DNA of 12,578 nt from Chromera velia (lineage: Eukaryota > Sar > Chromeraceae), in the NCBI GenBank assembly GCA_018398765.1, contig JAHBMJ010001629.1, forward strand, positions 1 to 12,578. Direction: 5' to 3'. Positions 1 through 7,008 of the stretch are shown here, one piece after another; position 1 is the first letter of the stretch; every line of letters begins with the position of its first letter. Made by a program: the position numbers and the translations under genes. The notes beneath the pieces are model-generated. The model was given only the letters and a program-made list of their open reading frames with translations. It was not told the origin of the DNA and searched no databases.

Positions 1-405
1 CGAAGTCCCTCCTGGCGTGACACATCGGCAAAATGTGCTTGCATGGCTTTCTTTCTCTTGTACAACCACGCAAAAACCAGATCTTCCAGAATAAAACGAT
101 CATATGAATAACGTCCCCCCTATAGGATCAACGTGGAAAGAATCCACGAATATAAGTAAAAAGAACAAGCAGGAGGGTTCTCTGCAACAAAAATGTCGTC
201 TGTCGCCGCTGCGGTAGCCTCAATTCAGTCGGCATCTGCTAGTCTCTGTAAGCCTTAAGGTGGGAGAGAGAACGAAACGGATCAAGGGAAAGAACAAAAG
301 AAAAAGAAGAAATCAAAAAGTGAAAGATCTCGTCAGTGCCCTCCTCCTCCCTAGCGCTCTGTAACCATGGTCGCACAAAGCTGACAGAGGGAGAGGTCAA
401 AGGAA
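1..405. other. Left-edge stretch with no supported gene
   Basis: No open frame here is convincing. An ATG at 193 opens a short Ala/Ser-rich frame of 21 codons that runs into a GTAAGC motif at 248, which could be a splice donor. A pyrimidine-rich tract ending in AG at 353-354 could be an acceptor. Joining those two sites does not lead into the frame of the coding sequence at 406-780, so I do not propose an exon. The stretch 270-330 is purine-rich. It could hold the promoter or 5' UTR of the following gene, but no specific element is recognisable. Confidence 0.3.
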
Positions 406-780
406 ATGGACAAGGATGGATTTGTCATCCCCACCGAGTTTTGGGAGAGATTCGCTGTGGGAAGAGAGCTGAACATCGCTCATGCAATGTTTTCAGATGT
501 CAAGTTCACCGTAAAGATTTTAGAGCTGAAAGAGCTCACAGATGATCACAAAAAAAAGGCAGACATCGGAATTTTTCCAGATGATTCCTTGGTTGTTTTT
601 CAGTATACTCATGTTGTCCCCCCCCAAAATCTGTTAGAGAAGAAGAAGAAGGAATATAATTTCCACTTGAGGCGTCTGGGAACCACTAAGTGGGAGATGT
701 TCGGGAGAGAGGGGCATGATCTGAACAAAGATCAGCAGCCACTGTCCAGCATATGGAGGGATTATCTAGGGTACCACTAA
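406..780 (+). CDS. Possible 124-aa hypothetical protein
   Basis: An ATG-initiated frame of 124 codons ends in TAA at 778-780. The start context has G at -3 and G at +4, acceptable for a eukaryotic start. The product is hydrophilic and mixed-charge, with a Lys-rich segment near residues 78-84 (LEKKKKE), several aromatic residues and no obvious signal peptide or membrane segment. I recognise no domain. It lies outside the retrotransposon, so it may be a host gene or the last exon of one. No TATA box or polyadenylation signal was clear. It could be a chance frame, although the amino-acid composition looks protein-like. A short overlapping frame at 336-545 is taken as its shadow. Confidence 0.4.
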   Translation: MDKDGFVIPTEFWERFAVGRELNIAHAMFSDVKFTVKILELKELTDDHKKKADIGIFPDDSLVVFQYTHVVPPQNLLEKKKKEYNFHLRRLGTTKWEMFGREGHDLNKDQQPLSSIWRDYLGYH

Positions 781-969
781 TCACTATCACTATTACTATT
801 ATGAATTCTGGTAGGCTTACATGGTCAATTGGATCGATTTTCGCTCTGTTTTTTATACTGGTACGTACAGCTTATATAGAACTGTTCACTGTCCGTTTTA
901 TATTGCATTAGCGGTGCACTGTAACACACAAAACAAAAGTTTCAAGTTGACTCCCATTTTTTCTTTTTT

Positions 970-1240
970 TTGGTACTACCAATTTTTTTTTTCGGCGGTC
1001 CTAAAAAATTCCTATTTAAAAATTGGTAACTCCCAATTTTTAGGTGACTCTAAGTGTTCATAGAATTTGTTCCTAGTAATAAATTAGAGTGTAATGACAA
1101 CAGCTAGAGACTAGTGAACCCTTGTCTAGCCCATACACAAAATTTTAGCTTCAAACTCCATGTACTTCTTTCACTAGACTAGGTACCAATTTTTTAAAAC
1201 TGGGAGTTACTGGCAGTAAAAAATTGGTAGTACTACCAAT
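970..1240. repeat. AT-rich fold-back (MITE-like) element
   Basis: Two arms of about 57-59 bp (970-1028 and 1184-1240) are imperfect reverse complements. Each carries a GGTA(GTA)CTACCAAT core followed by a T-run and then a segment ending ATTGGTA. The core is itself nearly palindromic. The spacer of about 155 bp has no coding potential. This is the layout of a short non-autonomous inverted-repeat element. Arm similarity is only about three quarters by eye and no target duplication was found, so the exact ends are uncertain. Confidence 0.5.
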
Positions 1241-1632
1241 TCGACACCTAATTCAACTCCCAATTCTTTACGGAGATGAACAAATATATATGCATCATTA
1301 CATGTTGTTCATAGAGAGCGGCACTGTGGCAGATATTAAAGTATATTAAAGTGTGTGTTGTCGACTGCATATATATTCCATAATTCTAGCTAATTCTAGC
1401 CATAATGAAACATGGCTGGATCGAAATTCCGGGGCCCTGGGCCTTGGTATTAGTTCTATATAGGGGCTGGCAACCAAGGTGAAAATGATGCAATCGAGAG
1501 AACGCTTGAGACACACATAAAGTCAGCAACGCGGTTGCTATCCAAACCAAAAATAAGGCCCCAACCTATCTTTAGTATCTTTCGAACATACTGATGGCAA
1601 AGGCCAGAATTCCACCAAAGTCTAAGGCCTAT
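1241..1632. other. Non-coding flank before the retrotransposon
   Basis: This AT-rich intergenic sequence has several short ATATAT tracts. A short duplication of AATTCTAGC occurs near 1380-1400. I see no open frame, RNA gene or further repeat. It ends immediately before the target duplication of the copia element. Confidence 0.4.
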
Positions 1633-1637
1633 GAAAC
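1633..1637. repeat. Left target-site duplication (GAAAC) of the copia element
   Basis: GAAAC directly precedes the left LTR and is repeated exactly after the right LTR at 12007-12011. Five bases is the usual duplication length for copia integrase. This match fixes both outer ends of the element and shows that the two LTRs belong to one insertion. Confidence 0.85.
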
Positions 1638-1857
1638 AGTAAAGTTAGAGGTCTTCTCGATACCTCTACTCAGACATATTCAACATCATCAGAAAGTCTG
1701 TTAGTACGGATATATACTTCCTCCATCGTTCTTGTTTCACTTCTCAGTCTGATCGTACAACTGTGATCATAAGCTAATCGATCAAATACGTGCGTGCTAA
1801 TCTATTCTGTCAATTAATTCTTGCTACGTCGCTCGTACTACGTGCATAAATTTCACT
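1638..1857 (-). repeat. 3' LTR of the copia element
   Basis: A 220-bp sequence bounded by AGT and ACT is repeated without indels at 11787-12006, with 18 substitutions. Because the element reads on the minus strand, this is the downstream (3') LTR. It lies next to the polypurine tract at 1860-1866 on its inner side and the GAAAC duplication on its outer side. The ends AGT...ACT are inverted but are not the usual TG...CA. Confidence 0.92.
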
Positions 1858-1859
1858 CA

Positions 1860-1866
1860 CCCCCTC
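1860..1866 (-). other. Polypurine tract (plus-strand DNA primer site)
   Basis: On the element's sense strand GAGGGGG lies two bases before the 3' LTR. A purine run just upstream of the 3' LTR is where LTR elements prime second-strand synthesis. Its position and composition fit. Confidence 0.65.
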
Positions 1867-1904
1867 GATTTGCTTGTCTGTCCTCATACAAATTCTTTTC
1901 CCGG

Positions 1905-2568
1905 TTACGCAACTTTAGTAAGTGCATTGGTAAGCTGCACATCTCTGCGGTACCAAGAGTAGTCAGCTTTTATTTTGTTTAGTTCTTGGATGACAAAGTT
2001 AAGCATGCTTTGAGAGGCGCCATCGGTTGCAACTCCAGAACGAAGCTGCTTGTGCATTAGCTTACAGTCTGTGAAAAATTAGATTTTCGGGCTCTTTCCC
2101 CATACTAACTCTGTTACTAGTTGCACAGTATTAGGAATCGTCTTCACTGCTGACTCAACCGCTGTCAATCGCTGTCAGTTCTGCTGCTGTGTTAGAGCTA
2201 TGCTTCTGTGTATGCTTTTCAGAATACCACATGGTGCAGTTGATCCACGGCGCCCCTGTGAAGATTGCCTTTTCGGGTGTCTAGTCCTCATCGACTATGA
2301 AGATAACCCAACCGAGACGCCCATCGTACGTCTTTTACGAGTAGGAGCAGTCTATCAGCACTGCAAGCATCACCCTCTTTCCTTTGGTGAGAGGGATAAT
2401 GATAATCGGTTCTCTGTTCTCTTTCAGCATCTGCAGGACCTTAATAGATGCCCGCACTACTCGTCTGTACGGACGGAGGGTGGATTGGCTAAGAACGTTA
2501 GCGCACACTCAGTGAGCTGGGCAAGTACGAATCACCCACTGGCTTACCCCCACAATCAACCTTATGAG
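1905..2568 (-). pseudogene. Copia pol C-terminal part: end of RT and RNase H, broken
   Basis: Minus-strand reading starts at the edge of the inner transposon with LIRLIVGVSQWV, matching the copia segment that precedes the TRPD-like motif (here RTCPAH). It continues through a helical ASIKVLQMLKEN segment and the RNase H region. There LIDCSY stands where copia has its first catalytic Asp, and SSNTAAELTA matches the SS.EAEY motif with the catalytic Glu. A later TDCKLMHKQL segment matches the third acidic position, and the ending LTNALTK resembles the ADILTK tail before a TAA at 1905-1907. At least three in-frame stops (TGA, TAA, TAG) and one frameshift near 2100 destroy it. The identification rests on motif order, so no alignment score is available. 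Confidence 0.8.
2567..2568. repeat. Left AG flank of the inner transposon (candidate 2-bp target duplication)
   Basis: AG immediately precedes the left inverted terminus and AG also follows the right terminus at 6230-6231. Keeping one copy restores the pol reading frame exactly. The duplication could be 2 to 4 bp, because neighbouring bases are compatible with shifts of one or two positions in the element ends. Confidence 0.6.
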
Positions 2569-2789
2569 CACAACATGGCAAAGTGGTCGGGCCCGGAATG
2601 CGACTTCGCATCGACGTACGAAATTCCGCCTGGCGGGCCCACCCCCATGCAGCTTATCGACGGGCAATTTCAAAGTGCATTTTCACATACCTTCATACAA
2701 TATGTCGAAACTGCGACCTCTAGAAGAGGCGGGCTACCAGATGTGGCAACAGACATACTGCCTGCACGTTCATAAAGTTTTTGCATAGG
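2569..2789 (+). repeat. Left terminal inverted repeat of the inner transposon
   Basis: The outer 27 bases match the right end with one mismatch. A diverged centre follows, then about 50 bases (GAAATTCC onward to CGGGCAATT) with five differences. Further in, a weaker match continues through the CATCTG...CAACAGAC segment to TGCATAGG at 2782-2789. The arm contains GGGCCC-type inverted segments that could form an internal hairpin. The stop codon of the element's last coding block (2770) falls inside this repeat. Confidence 0.85.
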
Positions 2790-3240
2790 AAAAAAACCGC
2801 AACTCCCTTCTTCTGCTTCCACTCACTCCTTTTCCCATTCCCCTTCTCATTCTGTTGAGCCATCTTTCTCTGGCTTTTTCTTTTTTGCCCACCACCCAGT
2901 CTTCCTTTCTGGTCTCTTTCTCAAACGCTTCAATCGCATCTTGCTCACTAGCCGAAAGCAGCCATCCATTTAATTGAAGGACTGAAAGAGGGACACGCAA
3001 CGTGATTTCCCACCCTGCCTTCACAAGCATTTCGAGTTCCAAAATTAACATACTCGCCATTACTTGAATGACCTCATAACTTTCCGACTCTCTACTCAAA
3101 GCCAACAGAAACTGACCGAACGGAGACTCCAAAAGAGCTAGAAGAAACCCAAAACGCACAGTAATATTGTGCATATTGGAATCTGCCCTTGCGTTCAAGA
3201 CATGCAGAATGAAAAACGGTATGGGCATCTCCTGCAATAT
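2770..3240 (-). CDS. Inner-transposon coding block C: Leu-rich, basic C-terminus
   Basis: About 155 codons end in TGA at 2770-2772. The first part is Leu-rich and helical (for example FGFLLALLE, MLILELEMLV), which could suit a repeat-helix fold. The last part is strongly basic (KKEKARERW, SGSRRREL) and could bind nucleic acid or act as a nuclear signal. It lies in the same frame as the two upstream blocks and is separated from the nearest by a TGA at 3241-3243. Just after that stop, the sense strand has a CTAAT box, then TTGCAG, a plausible branch point and splice acceptor, so this is probably a separate exon starting near 3229. No domain is recognised. It may be the end of a transposase or of a captured host gene. 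Confidence 0.5.
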   Translation of the reverse strand: MLQEMPIPFFILHVLNARADSNMHNITVRFGFLLALLESPFGQFLLALSRESESYEVIQVMASMLILELEMLVKAGWEITLRVPLSVLQLNGWLLSASEQDAIEAFEKETRKEDWVVGKKEKARERWLNRMRRGMGKGVSGSRRRELRFFSYAKTL

Positions 3241-3936
3241 TCAAATTAGGCGCGGCAAAAGATTTCCCTCTGCCACTTCTCTTTCCCCCTCTTCAGAGAG
3301 GCGAAAGTCGGAGAGCCAGTCTCTCTCCTCTTCCCTCATCCCCGCTCTGTCGTCTCCTTCTACCTCCATCTCCCCCTTCTCTTGAGATTCTTCCCCTCCA
3401 TCCATCCCCTCCATCATCCCTGCCCTGTTGTCTCCTTCTACCTCCATGTCTCTCTCCCCTTGAGATTCTTCCCCTCCATCCATCCCCTCCATCATGTCGC
3501 CTTCCCCCCCCTCTTCATCTTCAAACTCCATCAGAGATGGAAGGGCATCCCCTTCATCATCATGCACCCCTCCTTCATTCTCTGCAGGGGCCCTATCAGA
3601 AGACGGCAGGGCAATTTGAATCAAGTTTGAGTAAATAGGAGACAACAACACATTCTGTAGTGTCTCAAGCAGAGAGTAAGAGATAGCAGGGGGGGCGTTT
3701 CCTTTTTGGCTGTACAGGACACCGATAGGAGACGGGAAGGTTTTCTCCACCTTCTTTCTGTACTCTCGCAAGCTTTTCAGAGGCCCTGGGAGGAGAAGCT
3801 CAGGAAGGAGCACACCTACCAACTTACAAGAAGCCGCTGCAAACTCCCCCCTCAAAAGCTCGTATGCCTCTGCCCCTATTCCTTTCTCTATGACCGCCAA
3901 CAACCCCAGCCAAGAGGGGGATCCAATTGCCTTTTT
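3241..3936 (-). CDS. Inner-transposon coding block B: acidic protein with 26-aa tandem repeat
   Basis: An open frame of about 231 codons follows a TAG at 3937-3939 and ends in TGA at 3241-3243. The N-terminal half is mixed hydrophobic with a Leu/Pro-rich stretch (VGVLLPELLLPG). The C-terminal half is very acidic and contains two copies of a 26-residue unit with the core MEGMDGGEESQ. The sense-strand sequence before its start is pyrimidine-rich and ends CTCTAG, a good splice-acceptor shape, so the TAG may belong to an intron rather than be a nonsense mutation. Blocks A, B and C share one frame, which suggests one gene. Function is unknown. Acidic repeats of this kind occur in many nuclear proteins and are not diagnostic. 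Confidence 0.5.
   Translation of the reverse strand, partial: KKAIGSPSWLGLLAVIEKGIGAEAYELLRGEFAAASCKLVGVLLPELLLPGPLKSLREYRKKVEKTFPSPIGVLYSQKGNAPPAISYSLLETLQNVLLSPIYSNLIQIALPSSDRAPAENEGGVHDDEGDALPSLMEFEDEEGGEGDMMEGMDGGEESQGERDMEVEGDNRAGMMEGMDGGEESQEKGEMEVEGDDRAGMREEERDWLSDFRLSEEGEREVAEGNLLPRLI
3347..3495 (-). repeat. Two tandem copies of a 78-bp coding repeat
   Basis: Copies begin at 3347 and 3425, an offset of 78 bp, and are nearly identical over about 70 bases. In the coding frame of block B each unit gives 26 residues, so the duplication keeps the frame. The plus strand here is almost pure pyrimidine, which favours slippage. Confidence 0.85.
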
Positions 3937-3939
3937 CTA

Positions 3940-4206
3940 GAGCTTAAAGACAGCAGAGACACAGGTGCAAGAAAACGCCCCGGGTCTCTTTGACGCCCCC
4001 TTCTCAAGAACGATCTGTTCTATCTCGGGAGCAAACTCCTTTTCTAACTTCACCAACAAAAACCCAACGCATTTCCTGAAGCATTCTTTTGGATTTCCGC
4101 ACTTTCCCCTACACGTTAATTCTTGAATAAACTCTACGCGCTCTTTCACTCTCGGGGCCCTCGCTTTTAGAAGGATGTCAGGCAGGCATTTTTTCCTCTG
4201 GATCTT
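3940..4206 (-). CDS. Inner-transposon coding block A: short Cys-containing segment
   Basis: The frame is open from 4206 (just after an in-frame TAG at 4207-4209 that could be a splice acceptor) to the TAG at 3937-3939, about 89 codons. It has four cysteines in TCRGKCGNPKECFRKC, spaced CX3CX5CX3C, which could bind a metal or form disulphides. A helical segment FLLVKLEKEFAPEIEQIVLE follows. I know no family with this exact pattern. Upstream splicing is uncertain because two further stops lie just before 4206. Its shared frame with blocks B and C argues they were once one protein. Confidence 0.4.
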
Positions 4207-4685
4207 CTATGTGCGCCTGACAACATGCTCATGTCTGCCTTAAGCTTTCTGGAGGGCATCTATTTTTTTTTTATCTTCGGGCCTTTGCCCTTCTCTCATT
4301 ACCCGCTTTCTCCCTCTTTTTTTTATACATTTCACTGCTCTCTCTCTTCATCTTCTCCATCTGTATCTGCCCCCTCATCTTCTTCTATTTCATCTGGCTC
4401 CATAACTGGAGCAGGAGGGGACCGCGATCCTTCCCCTCCCATCCAGACAGCCATCAGTGGTTAGCTCATCGCTGTGTCGTATCTCCTCAGCTCTAGGCGG
4501 GGCTCTGGTTAGGCAGCTGCTGCTGCAGCAGCAGAAGAGGCTACGAGAGGTGGAGGAAAAAGTAGAATTTGTAGGGGGGGGAGCACAGTGGGACTTATGT
4601 CTACGTCTGTCTCGGAAATTCAATTTGCACAATCACTGTCAGGGGCAAGGGGAGGGCAATCGGAGGAGGCACTCAACTCACTCAC
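4207..4685. other. Low-complexity inter-exon stretch of the inner transposon
   Basis: No single convincing exon is seen. The minus strand has a short acidic frame (EEDEGADTDGEDEE) around 4350-4400 and several candidate splice sites, including a pyrimidine-rich run ending CTCGTAG near 4541. A perfect 18-bp palindrome of CTG and CAG triplets lies at 4517-4534. The region probably contains one or more introns between the 5' exons and block A, but the splice pattern cannot be fixed by eye. Confidence 0.35.
4517..4534. repeat. Perfect CTG/CAG palindrome
   Basis: Three CTG triplets are followed directly by three CAG triplets, giving an 18-bp perfect palindrome able to form a cruciform or RNA hairpin. 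Confidence 0.8.
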
Positions 4686-5670
4686 AGGTGGGAACCCAGG
4701 ACGGCTGCGAACCGGACGAGCTATAAGCGGCCACCGCATTCGTGTGACCGAGGCCCTTGCTACGTCTGTCTTCCTCACGTGCCTCTGCCTGCCAGAGAAG
4801 GAGCTTAAAGCTGCTGCCCCTTCCGACGAAGAACTCTGCGCATCCACAGACGATTCGCTAGAAGGAGAGGGTGACTGGGAAAAACCCGTGGAACCTAATC
4901 TCAACATACCAAAGCCAGCGGCCAACCCCTCTGTGCCACTGTCAGAGGCACTATCGCCTCTCTGGAGGTTAGCTGGGGGCTGGCTGACTGCTGCCGCAGC
5001 AGAAACCAGATCGGCGGCCCTCTGTTTGCTGGCCTCCCAGGCCTTCTCACCCTGCAGCAATAAGAGGAAGAAAGAGTGGAAAGAGTTTCATTATTTACCA
5101 TGAGAATGCAAAGAAAGACAAAGGCAGCACTGCATGAATGAAAGTTGCAACACTCACTAACCTTGGTCCTCTTCACTCCACCAACCACAGCCGGTACTCG
5201 TTTTGAACCTTTTTTCGGTCCAGGCTTCGGTGTGTGCCCACTCAGCTGTCCTTGCTTGGCTGCTCTGATGATATTCTGCAGACACAAAGACGTTTATGAG
5301 ATGTAAAAACATACAAGGAATAAGATTCGGACAGCACGGGCAAGTATGGGCAAGCAAACAGCAAAAGAACCTCCATGAACCTAAGTACCACGTGAAAAAA
5401 TATAAGCAAGATGGTTTCTATCTGCGGCATCGTTTTTCAAGAGACCATCCACGCGTGTGGCATATATGGTCAAGACACTGTTCAGATATGTGGCTGTGGC
5501 TTTCAAGACATCGTAAATGATCCGCACCTGCGGCGTAGACTTTCAAGCTTATCCAAAAATGCGGTTTAAACTTTCAAGTGGTACTTAGGTTCAGGGAGGT
5601 CAGCAACAGCATATATCTGACTTACCAGTGCTGTCGCCTGCTTTTTTCTGTCCGTAACCCTCTTTTGCAT
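4686..5670 (-). CDS. Inner-transposon gene, 5' part: three predicted exons, basic AT-hook-like region
   Basis: Three minus-strand exons join in phase 0. Exon 1 is 5670-5626 (ATG at 5668-5670, ends CTG before GTAAGT). Exon 2 is 5275-5162 (after TTTGTGTCTGCAG, ends AAG before GTTAGTGAG). Exon 3 is 5051 to about 4686 (after TATTGCTGCAG, possible donor GTGAGTGAG). The introns are 350 and 110 nt. Exon 2 is very basic, with GHTPKPGPKKGSKR resembling an AT-hook or DNA-binding tail. Exon 3 is Ala/Ser-rich with a serine cluster (SPSPSSESS, AQSSSSEG). If the exon 3 donor is not used, its frame closes at a TGA at 4620-4622. This could be the N-terminal part of a transposase or accessory DNA-binding protein. 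I cannot name a family. Confidence 0.5.
5370..5599. mobile_element. 230-bp fold-back (MITE-like) element inside an intron
   Basis: The ends 5370-5391 and 5578-5599 are reverse complements at 21 of 22 positions (core GAACCTAAGTACCAC). Weaker complementarity continues inward over TGAAA. The element lies wholly inside the predicted 350-nt intron (5276-5625) of the inner transposon's gene and contains the five-copy short repeat described separately. No clear target duplication was seen. It could be a tiny non-autonomous transposon or a structural repeat that arose in place. Confidence 0.7.
5423..5579 (+). repeat. Five degenerate 20-bp repeats at about 33-bp period
   Basis: Units start at 5423, 5456, 5489, 5529 and 5560. 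Each begins TGYGG and ends in a TCAAG core (TTTCAAG in four of five), with a variable middle. The spacing is 33, 33, 40 and 31 bp. The fold-back element's inner arm contributes the complementary TTGAAAG. Degenerate units and short spacers argue against a CRISPR array. Confidence 0.7.
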
Positions 5671-6022
5671 AGTATACTGTTGCTGCTGTTCCTTTTTTCT
5701 TGAGCGTGTGTATCCTCTATGACGGCCTCATTATTGTATACAATACTTTCAGACTCCGACATACTGGCAGAAAGAAATGCCAAACAGAGACACCAGAGGC
5801 TCAAACGCAAAACAGAAAGCAGCACATCAAGCAATGTCCTATGCAGTAACTTGCTATCGCTGCAGTTTATGTCAGCTAAGGAGATTAGAAGGAAGGGAGG
5901 CTTAGAGTCGCTTGGAGTGACATGAGAATAAAGATCAACGGAGATTGACAGACAGAAAGACATGCCAAACAGAGTCACCAGAGGCCCAAACGGGAAACAG
6001 AAAGCAACACACCAAGCAACAT
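5671..6022. other. Subterminal region of the inner transposon
   Basis: This is the interval between the first proposed exon and the right inverted terminus. It holds one complete copy of a 98-bp direct repeat and most of a second. A minus-strand frame starting MSESESIVYNNE near 5760 overlaps exon 1 in another frame and is an alternative 5' end. On current evidence the region is promoter and 5' UTR of the inner gene plus terminal repeats. Confidence 0.35.
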
Positions 6023-6050
6023 CCTATGCAGCAACTTGCTGTCTATGCAG
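5768..6050 (+). repeat. 98-bp direct repeat, two copies 185 bp apart
   Basis: Copies at 5768-5865 and 5953-6050 share long identical runs such as ATGCCAAACAGAG and CACCAGAGGC, with scattered substitutions. The inner end of the second copy (from 6023) overlaps the right inverted terminus, so part of the terminus has been duplicated inward. Repeated subterminal motifs are characteristic of CACTA transposons, where they bind transposase. Confidence 0.85.
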
Positions 6051-6229
6051 GGAGTGTGTCTGTTGCTACATCTGGCAGTCAGCCTCTTCTATAGGGGTCA
6101 CAATCTGGATATGTATTGTTGTGCATGATCTAATTGCCCGTCGACAGGCTATATGGGGGTGGGCCCGCCAGACGGAATTTCACGCGACAAGATTTGGCCC
6201 AGCGGGCTCGACCACTTTGCCATGTTGTG
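6023..6229 (-). repeat. Right terminal inverted repeat of the inner transposon
   Basis: The reverse complement of this interval aligns with 2569-2789 from the outer CACAACATGG to the inner CCTATGCA. The centre is diverged and there are small length differences. It contains a hairpin of about 18-bp arms built on GGGCCCGCCAG and its imperfect complement. Confidence 0.85.
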
Positions 6230-6231
6230 AG
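6230..6231. repeat. Right AG flank of the inner transposon
   Basis: AG follows the right terminus and pairs with AG at 2567-2568 as the candidate target duplication. Confidence 0.6.
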
Positions 6232-6450
6232 GGGAATCAGGCTTTCTTCTACTTCCTCTTCTTCTACTGGGTTTACATCCTCTGCTCTGACTTCTCCCCT
6301 CTTCGGATTTTCTCTTAATGCCCTCCAGAGAGCGTCTGTTTTTATGCCTTCACAGTAGCTCTCTTGACTCACCTCCGTCTGATCAGTTGCAAGGGAGATA
6401 TCGAGGCCAGCATATTTGATATGGTCTCTTTCGTCATACACCTTCAGGTG
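6230..6450 (-). pseudogene. Copia RT C-terminal fragment between two insertions
   Basis: The minus-strand frame reads HLKVYDERDHIKYAGLDISL and then TEVSQESYCEGI, matching the copia RT segment that follows the catalytic VDD box (typical form LKYFLGIEI ... LSQ..Y). It continues into an acidic stretch (NPVEEEEVEESLIPL) and stops at the right edge of the inner transposon. The frame equals that of the RT part at 7321-8547 and of the RNase H part at 1905-2568, so the three are one gene split twice. Confidence 0.82.
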
Positions 6451-6742
6451 CCCCTATAATCTAACACCCCCTTTAAGAACCGAATCTTGTCACTGGGGGG
6501 GCAGACTGCTGAGACTGTTACTACAACAGTTACTGTTGTAATGATGGTATATGAATTTATGTTATATTTATATAATTATATATATATGTATAACATACAG
6601 CTTCAATTCTTTTGGAAGCTTTCTCTAAGTTACTGTAATTCATCATTATTATATTATAACTTAGCATACGTTGATAGAGTATTAACGTAGGTTAAAAGAC
6701 CCCTTAGGACGCTAGAAATAAAAGAAATTGTTTTTTAAGGTC

Positions 6743-6768
6743 TAGTATAGTACTACAGTACAGTGTAG
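6743..6768. repeat. Short TAGTAC/TACAGT cluster
   Basis: A small group of overlapping TAGTAC and ACAGTAC motifs resembles the larger cluster at 7245-7296 in partly inverted form. The two clusters could be internal inverted repeats of the insertion. Confidence 0.4.
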
Positions 6769-6773
6769 ATGTT

Positions 6774-6790
6774 ATGATGATGATGATGAT
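6774..6790 (+). repeat. ATG/GAT trinucleotide microsatellite
   Basis: About six uninterrupted ATG units are followed by a degenerate TCATGATG. Confidence 0.8.
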
Positions 6791-7008
6791 CATGATGTAT
6801 GGGGTTAAAGCCGGTGAGCCGTATAGACTCTGGCCAACCTAGAGCGTCATACATAGAGTTAAACTTTCGACTTAGGCCCCACTGGGGTAAATTCTAGGGT
6901 AAATTGAATCGATGGGAGCCTGACAGGGATGGGGAGGTAGATGGAAGTGGAGGGTGGCTCCACCTCTAAGCAAACAGGCTTTTGCTTTATCTGGTAGTTC
7001 TCTTACAG

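Larger units (their letters stand above)
2569..6229 (-). mobile_element. CACTA-like (EnSpm?) DNA transposon nested in copia pol
   Basis: The element is 3661 bp with inverted ends (2569-2789 and 6023-6229). The outermost bases are CACAACATGG and its exact complement. CAC termini, a 2- to 3-bp duplication and repeats near the ends are known traits of EnSpm/CACTA transposons, so that family is inferred. No transposase domain was recognised. It inserted between the RT C-terminal part and RNase H of the copia pol, and pol reads in frame on both sides. It carries minus-strand coding sequence with introns, the same orientation as the host copia element. It may be non-autonomous with a passenger gene, or its transposase may be too diverged to recognise by eye. 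Confidence 0.8.

Noticed and set aside
193-390. Two-exon gene joining ATG at 193 (donor at 248) to the 406-780 frame
   Set aside because: No AG acceptor between about 335 and 402 gives the right phase for the 406 frame.
2569-2668. Terminal repeats read as a short conserved peptide (KFRLAGPPP)
   Set aside because: The shared peptide is a by-product of DNA conservation between the inverted termini, and there is no independent coding evidence.
2200-2775. Plus-strand open frame of 191 codons
   Set aside because: It is antisense to RNase H motifs and crosses the edge of the inner transposon, so it is a chance frame.
5423-5579. Regularly spaced short repeats resembling a CRISPR array
   Set aside because: The units are degenerate, spacers are only about 11-20 bp, no cas-like gene is present, and the setting is a eukaryotic intron inside a fold-back element.
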